From Candidatus Gastranaerophilales bacterium (GTDB lineage Bacteria > Cyanobacteriota > Vampirovibrionia > Gastranaerophilales > Gastranaerophilaceae), in contig CANQCO010000005.1 of NCBI GenBank assembly GCA_947589705.1, positions 1 through 41,087 on the forward strand: a stretch of DNA of 41,087 nt, given 5' to 3'. How positions within the stretch are numbered: the stretch's first letter is position 1; the number at the start of each line of letters is the position of its first letter. The translations under genes and the position numbers were made by a program. Positions 36,258 to 41,087 of the stretch are shown here, in pieces. The notes beneath the pieces were generated by a model that was given only the letters and a program-made list of their open reading frames with translations, ran no database searches and had not been told where the DNA came from.

Positions 36258-36273
36258 AAAATGAAATTAATTA

Positions 36274-36310
36274 AAAAAGCCGATTAGACAATTTATCTAA
36301 TCGGCTTTTT
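36274..36310 (+). terminator. Bidirectional terminator closing the cassette
   Basis: AAAAAGCCGATTAGA (36274-36288) pairs perfectly with TCTAATCGGCTTTTT (36296-36310). The poly-A/poly-T flanks make it work in both directions, for the lysozyme gene on plus and for lysC on minus. Confidence 0.92.
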
Positions 36311-36318
36311 TATTATTT

Positions 36319-37575
36319 CTATACATCAGGTAAATCACCTTTTACAACTGCTATCTCTTTTGCTTCCAATTCAAATTCTTTACATAATGCTTTAATAGCA
36401 GATTTTGCATTTGATTTTTCAACTAAACAGCTTATTTTTATTTCACTTGTTGATATCATTTTAATATTAATATTGTTTTCGGCTAACGATCTGAACATAT
36501 CAGCTGCAATTCCGGGTCTGTCAACCATTCCGGCTCCTACAATTGAAACTTTTGCTATTTCTTTATCAATAAGTATTTCACCTGCTTTAACTTCTTGTTT
36601 TACTTCATCAAGGATATCTATTGCAGATTCTAAATCTTCTTCATTAACTGTAAAAGCAATTGAATTTGTACCGTTACTTGCAAGTGATTGAATTATCATA
36701 TCAACACTTATATTATTTTTTGCCAACGCTCCAAAGACTTTAGCTGCAGTTCCAGGTATATCAGGTAAATTTGAAAGCAATATTCTTACCTGTGAACAAT
36801 CAGAAGCAACACCTGCTACCGGTTTATATATTTCCATATTTTCAACTCCTATTATTAAAGTGCCGAGGTTATCTAATTTAAAAGAACTGCGAACTCTTAA
36901 TGGTACATTAAATTGTTTCGCTGTTTCAACTGAACGGGGATGAAGTACATTAGCTCCCACTCTTGCAAGTTCTAACATTTCTTCGTACGATATAACATCT
37001 GCTTTTTGTATATTTGGAACAATTCTAGGATCTGTTGCATAAACACCCTCTACATCTGTATATATATCACATCTTTCAGCATTGAGTGCTGCAGCAATTG
37101 CAACAGCCGAAGTATCAGAACCGCCTCTTCCTAATGTGGTTATTTCTCCATCGGGTGTTACTCCTTGAAATCCTGCTACTACTATTATGTTTCCTTCTTT
37201 TATATATTTATGAAGTTTTTCTGTCTTAATATCAACAATTCTTGCTTTCGAATGAATACATTCTGTTATTATTCCTACCTGCTGTCCATTCATGCTTATT
37301 GCTTTATAACCATGCGACTGAATTGCCATAGCTAATAATGCTATTGAAACTTGTTCGCCTGTGGACAAAAGCATGTCCATTTCTCGTGAATCCGGATTTT
37401 TTGTTACTTCTTTAGCTAGCTTTATTAAATAATCAGTGGTATGACCCATTGCAGATACAACTACTACAACATCATTTCCATTTTCTTTTTCTTTAATAAC
37501 TGCATTTGCTACATTGTGAATCTTATTAGGATCTGCTACGGATGTCCCACCGAACTTTTGTACTATTATTCCCAC
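36319..37575 (-). CDS. lysC: Aspartate kinase
   Basis: 418 residues. KFGGTS at 7-12 is the ATP/substrate signature, with VVVVSAMGHTTD, TLGRGGSDTSAVAIAAAL and the ACT-domain regulatory half (from about 265, with the VSIVGAGMVDRPGIAADMFRSL motif). It makes aspartyl phosphate for lysine, threonine and methionine synthesis. The C-terminal ACT pair should give feedback inhibition. It is the third gene of the minus-strand run starting with the KdsC-like gene, 15 bases after the TPR gene. Its 3' end faces the phage cassette terminator. Confidence 0.97.
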   Translation of the reverse strand: MGIIVQKFGGTSVADPNKIHNVANAVIKEKENGNDVVVVVSAMGHTTDYLIKLAKEVTKNPDSREMDMLLSTGEQVSIALLAMAIQSHGYKAISMNGQQVGIITECIHSKARIVDIKTEKLHKYIKEGNIIVVAGFQGVTPDGEITTLGRGGSDTSAVAIAAALNAERCDIYTDVEGVYATDPRIVPNIQKADVISYEEMLELARVGANVLHPRSVETAKQFNVPLRVRSSFKLDNLGTLIIGVENMEIYKPVAGVASDCSQVRILLSNLPDIPGTAAKVFGALAKNNISVDMIIQSLASNGTNSIAFTVNEEDLESAIDILDEVKQEVKAGEILIDKEIAKVSIVGAGMVDRPGIAADMFRSLAENNINIKMISTSEIKISCLVEKSNAKSAIKALCKEFELEAKEIAVVKGDLPDV

Positions 37576-37590
37576 TTATTCTATCCTTTA

Positions 37591-39288
37591 TTAAATGTTT
37601 AAAGTCTTGTTTATATATTTTGTCAATTCATTTAACGGAGTGCTTTCTGTTTTAATATCATTTAATTTACTTCCGTATAAATTGAGCATGCTTTCATTAT
37701 AATGCGATGGATTGTCTTCTACAAGTTTTTTATATGCTTGATAACTTAAATATATAGAAATATTAGAGTCTTTTTCTTCTTCCGTTAAAGAATATAATAT
37801 ATTTAAAGCTTCTTGAGGTTTGTTCAGATTAATTAAACACTGGACTTTTATATATTTTGCTCCTGTATTTTGAGGATATTTATTCAGCAGAATTTCAGTT
37901 TTTCCCGTGGCACTGCTGTATAATCCGGATTTCAATTCTATAAAAGCATATATAATCAATATTTTTTCTGAGTCTCTGTTAATTTGATAGGCATTTCTTA
38001 TTTTCCTGAGTGCTTCTTTATTATTTCCGATTTCTAAATATGTTACAGCACAGTTTATTAAAGCTTCTGTATGCGTAGGATAATATTCTATTGTTTTTTC
38101 ATAATAATCTATACTTTTTCTTAATCTGCCTTTTTTGTAAAAACAATTTGCTACATAGAAATATAAAAATGATTTTTGAGATGAAATATTTATTGCTTTA
38201 AAAAATGCTTCAATGGCATCATCATATTTTCCTTGATCATAATATAATATTCCGATATCCGAATATGCCATAGAGTTATTATAATCCGATTCTATAGCCT
38301 TTTTATAGTATTTTTCAGCTTCACTGTAATTATTTTGTTTATAATAGCAGCAACCTAACCGATATAATGTATTTGAATCGTTTTGTTTTTTTTCTAAAGC
38401 TTTAAATAATTTTTCTTTCGCTTCTTCTATATTATTTACTTTTAAAAGTGTTATTCCCCATGATAAGTAAAATTCAAAATCATCAATTCCTAATCTTAGC
38501 GCATTATTATATATATTTAAACCTTCTTCTTCTTTTTTCAGCATTATATAGTTCTGTGCGAGTAAAATATGAACTGAAGGATTATCTGGTTCTTCATCCA
38601 GTGCCTTTTGTGCATATTCCATTACAGCCATATAATTCATTTCTTTTTTGTAACACAATGCTAGATAGTAATTTAAATTTTTATAATCTGATTTCAGATT
38701 CTGCAGTTGTTTAAATTCACAAAAAGCATCAGCAATTTGTTCTGTCTCAAATAACATTACTCCTAAAAGAAAATAAGCATGTAAATTCGAAGGATTAAAA
38801 AACTTTGCTTTTTTAAACATTTCTATTGCTTTTAATTTTTTTTGCTGTTTTGTGTATAAAATTCCATAATTTAAATATAATTCAGAATCAGTGGGCGCAA
38901 GTTTTAATCCTTTTTTTAAATTTTCTTCGGCTTCTTCATATTTATCCATTGCAACAAGTACACTGCTAAGAACACAATAAGTATAGGAATTTTGGGTATC
39001 TCTTTCAATTGCTTTTTTTAATGCGGTTTCTGCTTCCTTATATTTTTTCATTTTAGCATATATAACTCCAAGGCTTATAAAAGGCTTTGGATTTTGGTTT
39101 GACATTATAGCTGCAGTTTCTAGTTTTTCTATTGCCGAACTATAATCTTTTAACTCAGCAAAATACATTCCCCAGTTTGTATATGCAAGTGCCGGTATTT
39201 CTATATTGTTGGAATGCTTAATATATGTTGATGTATAATTATCCAGTTTATTTATTTTGTTTAATATTTGTTTAATAAAATTTTTCAT
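37591..39288 (-). CDS. Tetratricopeptide-repeat protein
   Basis: 565 residues made almost wholly of about 14-15 TPR units, each about 34 residues with the usual W/L/G/Y/A/P pattern, for example ALAYTNWGMYFAELKDYSSAIEKLETA, KPFISLGVIYAKMKKYKEAETALKKAI and NSMAYSDIGILYYDQGKYDDAIEAF. There is no signal peptide or membrane helix, so it is a soluble protein-binding scaffold. The partner is not visible. Its start overlaps the KdsC-like gene by 4 bases and lysC follows after 15 bases, so the three genes form one operon. Confidence 0.9.
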   Translation of the reverse strand: MKNFIKQILNKINKLDNYTSTYIKHSNNIEIPALAYTNWGMYFAELKDYSSAIEKLETAAIMSNQNPKPFISLGVIYAKMKKYKEAETALKKAIERDTQNSYTYCVLSSVLVAMDKYEEAEENLKKGLKLAPTDSELYLNYGILYTKQQKKLKAIEMFKKAKFFNPSNLHAYFLLGVMLFETEQIADAFCEFKQLQNLKSDYKNLNYYLALCYKKEMNYMAVMEYAQKALDEEPDNPSVHILLAQNYIMLKKEEEGLNIYNNALRLGIDDFEFYLSWGITLLKVNNIEEAKEKLFKALEKKQNDSNTLYRLGCCYYKQNNYSEAEKYYKKAIESDYNNSMAYSDIGILYYDQGKYDDAIEAFFKAINISSQKSFLYFYVANCFYKKGRLRKSIDYYEKTIEYYPTHTEALINCAVTYLEIGNNKEALRKIRNAYQINRDSEKILIIYAFIELKSGLYSSATGKTEILLNKYPQNTGAKYIKVQCLINLNKPQEALNILYSLTEEEKDSNISIYLSYQAYKKLVEDNPSHYNESMLNLYGSKLNDIKTESTPLNELTKYINKTLNI

Positions 39289-39755
39289 AATATACTATCA
39301 GTAATTTCTCTTATTGCTCCATTCCCGCCGGAATTTTGAGTTATAATAATATTTTTTATTCTTTTTATACTTTCATGTGCATTTGGAACTGTGAAGGCAT
39401 ATTTTACGTATTCCAAACATTCTATATCGTTTATGTCGTCTCCGATATATAGTGTATTTCCTTTTGAAATATTATATTTATCCATTAAATTTTTTAAGAC
39501 TTTTAATTTTTTTCTTTCATTTTGAAAGATTTCTATTTGGGGAAATTTTTCTTTTAGAATATCTATAGCCGCAGAACTCTCTCCAGAAATTACGGCAAAT
39601 TTTATTCCTTTTTTTATTAAATTCGCTATTGCCATAATGTCTTTATAATCTATCTGTTTCGCTGTTCTTCCGTCAGAATATACGGTTAGTTTCCCATCTG
39701 TAAATATACCGTCAAAATCACTCACTAATAATTTAATATCAGAAAATTTATACAT
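39285..39755 (-). CDS. kdsC: KdsC-like HAD phosphatase (Kdo-8-phosphate phosphatase family)
   Basis: 156 residues, the standard length of this subfamily (C0-type HAD without a cap). Motif I is DFDGIFTDG, motif II lies in VISGESS, the conserved Lys is in FQNERKKLKVL and motif III/IV is YIGDDINDIECL; the ending SGGNGAIREI is typical of KdsC. Known relatives remove phosphate from Kdo-8-P in lipopolysaccharide synthesis, and some act on other 3-deoxy-sugars; kdsA and kdsB are not in the window, so the substrate is inferred. It opens the operon with the TPR gene and lysC. Confidence 0.85.
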   Translation of the reverse strand: MYKFSDIKLLVSDFDGIFTDGKLTVYSDGRTAKQIDYKDIMAIANLIKKGIKFAVISGESSAAIDILKEKFPQIEIFQNERKKLKVLKNLMDKYNISKGNTLYIGDDINDIECLEYVKYAFTVPNAHESIKRIKNIIITQNSGGNGAIREITDSIL

Positions 39756-39779
39756 TTGTTTATACCCGTGTATAAGCTG

Positions 39780-39809
39780 ATTATAACATAATTTTAAGTT
39801 TAGTTACAA
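39780..39809 (-). promoter_or_regulatory. Probable sigma-70 promoter of the kdsC-TPR-lysC operon
   Basis: On the minus strand a perfect -10 TATAAT (39780-39785) is preceded by TTGTAA (39804-39809) after an 18-base spacer. The 14-base palindrome TATACCCGTGTATA (39761-39774) lies between this promoter and the start codon and could be an operator or small hairpin. Confidence 0.5.
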
Positions 39810-39900
39810 AAATTTAAAAAAACGACTTGATTATTTATTTTGCTTGTGATTTCATTAAATAGAAACGAGAAGGAATCCTCTTTTAATCCTTTTAGTTTAT

Positions 39901-39929
39901 CGGCTGCAAGCCGGAGGTCCGGCATAGTG
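39901..39929 (+). promoter_or_regulatory. Structured GC-rich leader of rpsP
   Basis: Two mutually exclusive hairpins overlap in a GC-rich island: CGGCT/AGCCG (39901-39905 with 39909-39913) and GCCGGA/TCCGGC (39910-39915 with 39918-39923). The second would hide GGAGG at 39913-39917, a strong Shine-Dalgarno for an in-frame GTG at 39927. This resembles an autoregulated ribosomal-protein leader. Confidence 0.45.
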
Positions 39930-39956
39930 CATATCAAAATGGAGAAATATACCACA

Positions 39957-40313
39957 ATGGTTAAAATCAGATTAAGAAGATTAGGTTATAAAAAAAATCC
40001 CGTTTATAGAATTGTAGTTTTAAATTCGACAACTAAAAGAGAAACTGCTCCTATACAACAATTGGGATTCTATAATCCTAAAACTAAAGAAATGAAATTA
40101 GATAAACAATCTGCTTTAGATTGGATAAAAAAAGGTGCACAGCCTACTGAAACTGTTCAGTTCCTAATTAATAACTGCAAGGAAGATGGCACTTTGAATT
40201 ATGTAAAAAAAGAAACAGAAAAATTATCTAAAAAAGCACAGGCTAAATTGCAAGCAGAAAAAGAAGCTGCTGAAGAAGCTCAATCTGCTTCTGCTGATGC
40301 TGTTCAAGCCTAA
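39957..40313 (+). CDS. rpsP: 30S ribosomal protein S16
   Basis: 118 residues from the ATG at 39957, chosen because the family starts MVKIRLRRLG. Sequence VYRIVVLNSTTKRE, IQQLGFYNP, ALDWIKKGAQPTETV is diagnostic. The Ala/Glu/Lys-rich C-terminal tail (KAQAKLQAEKEAAEEAQSASADAVQA) is an extension beyond the core. GGAG at 39941-39944 has 12-base spacing; a stronger GGAGG at 39913-39917 points to an in-frame GTG at 39927 that would add 10 residues. The S16 operon partners rimM and trmD are not next to it here; mntP follows after a terminator. Confidence 0.97.
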   Translation: MVKIRLRRLGYKKNPVYRIVVLNSTTKRETAPIQQLGFYNPKTKEMKLDKQSALDWIKKGAQPTETVQFLINNCKEDGTLNYVKKETEKLSKKAQAKLQAEKEAAEEAQSASADAVQA

Positions 40314-40353
40314 GCTTGTATATAAATTTTACAGGGAAAGAGAACACTTATTT

Positions 40354-40380
40354 ACCGCTTTAACAAAAGCGGTTTTTTTT
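40354..40380 (+). terminator. Intrinsic terminator after rpsP
   Basis: ACCGCTTT (40354-40361) pairs with AAAGCGGT (40366-40373) around a 4-base loop and runs into an 8-T tract. It closes the rpsP transcript 40 bases after the stop. Confidence 0.92.
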
Positions 40381-40396
40381 ATGCTAAATTTTATCT

Positions 40397-40939
40397 ATGA
40401 CTATTTTTGAAATAATTTTACTTTCTGTTGCTATGTCTATTGATGCTTTTATTGTATGTCTTTCTTACGGATTGATAATAAATAAGAACAGGCTGAAAAA
40501 TTCATTAATGCTGTCTATTGCTTTTGGTTTTTTTCAGTTTCTTATGCCTGTTTTAGGTGCCGGTTTTATTTCACTTCCTTTTTTTAAATTTGAAATAATT
40601 TCGAAATGGATTGTTTTCTCTATATTCTTAATATTGGCTTTAAAATTTATACAAAATTCCTTTGATAAAAAAGAAGAGTCTCAAATAAAATGTATTTCGT
40701 TATTTTGCTTATTATGTCTTTCATTAGCAACAAGTATTGATGCATTTGCTGCCGGAATAAATTTAAAATTGACTCAAACTAATATATTGATTTCTTCATT
40801 AACAATCGGAATTATTACATTTATTAATTCTTTTTTTGGATTTTGGATATCAGCATTATTAAAAAAATTTCCAACTAAATACCTAGAAAGAATAGGAGCT
40901 TTTTTATTAATTTATCTGGCTGTAAATACAATATTATAA
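40397..40939 (+). CDS. mntP: Manganese efflux pump MntP
   Basis: 180 residues with six membrane helices in two repeats of three, as in the MntP family. Each repeat carries the conserved Asp motif: MSIDAFIVCLSYG near residue 15 and TSIDAFAAGINL near residue 115. The pump exports Mn2+ across the inner membrane. In other bacteria expression is raised by an Mn riboswitch (yybP-ykoY) or MntR; only 16 bases lie between the upstream rpsP terminator and the ATG, so no room exists for that riboswitch here. There is no clear Shine-Dalgarno upstream. Confidence 0.94.
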   Translation: MTIFEIILLSVAMSIDAFIVCLSYGLIINKNRLKNSLMLSIAFGFFQFLMPVLGAGFISLPFFKFEIISKWIVFSIFLILALKFIQNSFDKKEESQIKCISLFCLLCLSLATSIDAFAAGINLKLTQTNILISSLTIGIITFINSFFGFWISALLKKFPTKYLERIGAFLLIYLAVNTIL

Positions 40940-40989
40940 AAATATATAAATTTATTATTGCGAAATAAAAATTTTTCAGTTAGTATATA

Positions 40990-41007
40990 AAAGAAGCGAA
41001 CTTCTTT
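40990..41007 (+). terminator. Weak hairpin between mntP and tRNA-Gly
   Basis: AAAGAAG (40990-40996) and CTTCTTT (41001-41007) form a perfect 7-bp stem with the loop CGAA. No long T tract follows, so it may end the mntP transcript only in part. Confidence 0.5.
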
Positions 41008-41011
41008 AAAT

Positions 41012-41084
41012 GCGGAAGTAGCTCAGTTGGTAGAGCATCTGCCTTCCAAGCAGAATGTCGCGGGTCCGAGTCCCGTCTTCCGCT
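41012..41084 (+). tRNA. tRNA-Gly(TCC)
   Basis: 73 bases forming a full cloverleaf: acceptor GCGGAAG (41012-41018) with CTTCCGC (41077-41083), D-arm GCTC/GAGC with GG in the loop, anticodon stem TCTGC/GCAGA with loop CTTCCAA (anticodon TCC, reads GGA and related Gly codons), and T-arm GCGGG/CCCGT. CCA is not encoded. The T-loop reads TCCGAGT, so position 55 is C (41066) where T (pseudouridine) is nearly invariant. Confidence 0.95.
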
Positions 41085-41087
41085 ATT

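Noticed and set aside
39840-39956. N-terminal extension of S16 from the longest open frame
   Set aside because: The first ~39 residues have no family similarity, and the conserved S16 start MVKIRLRR begins at 39957; only the GTG at 39927 remains a possible alternative.
1-41087. CRISPR arrays, insertion sequences or rRNA genes
   Set aside because: No regularly spaced repeats, transposase-like frames with inverted ends, or rRNA sequence could be seen.

Overview
The window is AT-rich bacterial chromosome (roughly 30% G+C by eye) carrying a compact block of podovirus particle genes. Lineage is an inference: the low G+C, the N-terminal 'VSFSAKK'-type leader on the HNH/coiled-coil protein, the lineage-type hypothetical proteins at 9.7-12.6 kb, a split glycine-cleavage P protein and a KdsC-like phosphatase (outer-membrane polysaccharide chemistry) together look most like gut Candidatus Gastranaerophilales (Vampirovibrionia/'Melainabacteria'). 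A 16S rRNA or marker-protein tree would settle it.

Layout. 1-6.3 kb (+): the 3' part of tuf with its terminator, an unusual HNH-coiled-coil protein, then a tight signalling operon (REC-PAS-histidine kinase, NarL-type regulator, exported protein). 6.3-9.4 kb (-): corA, a degenerate REC/GGDEF-like protein and a TIM-barrel isomerase-like protein. 9.4-12.6 kb (-): a CopG-type regulator and two lineage-type proteins of unknown function. 12.8-19.0 kb (-): a run FAD dehydrogenase-gcvT-gcvH-gcvPA-GT39 glycosyltransferase-yidD; gcvPB is not in the window. 19.07 kb (+): rlmH, apparently leaderless.

19.55-36.31 kb (+): a podovirus structural, packaging and lysis cassette starting just after the rlmH stop codon and ending at a strong hairpin facing lysC. 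Order: zinc-ribbon-like protein, possible small terminase, TerL, a two-gene insert of unknown function (soluble protein plus about seven-TM protein), a small conserved peptide, portal, scaffold-like protein, epsilon15/BPP-1-type major capsid protein, Bbp16-like cement protein, tail adaptor, tail nozzle/stabilisation protein, Gp13-like protein, two internal virion proteins, T7-type tail fibre, a fibre-associated protein, DUF1353, holin-like protein and GH24 lysozyme. No integrase, repressor, polymerase or other replication gene is present. The cassette looks able to build, fill and release a particle but not to replicate or excise itself, so a domesticated, GTA-like or satellite particle is a serious possibility; a decayed prophage or a split phage genome are the alternatives.

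36.3-41.1 kb: an operon on the minus strand (kdsC-like phosphatase, TPR protein, lysC), then on the plus strand rpsP with a structured GC-rich leader, mntP, and tRNA-Gly(TCC) with an unusual C at position 55.
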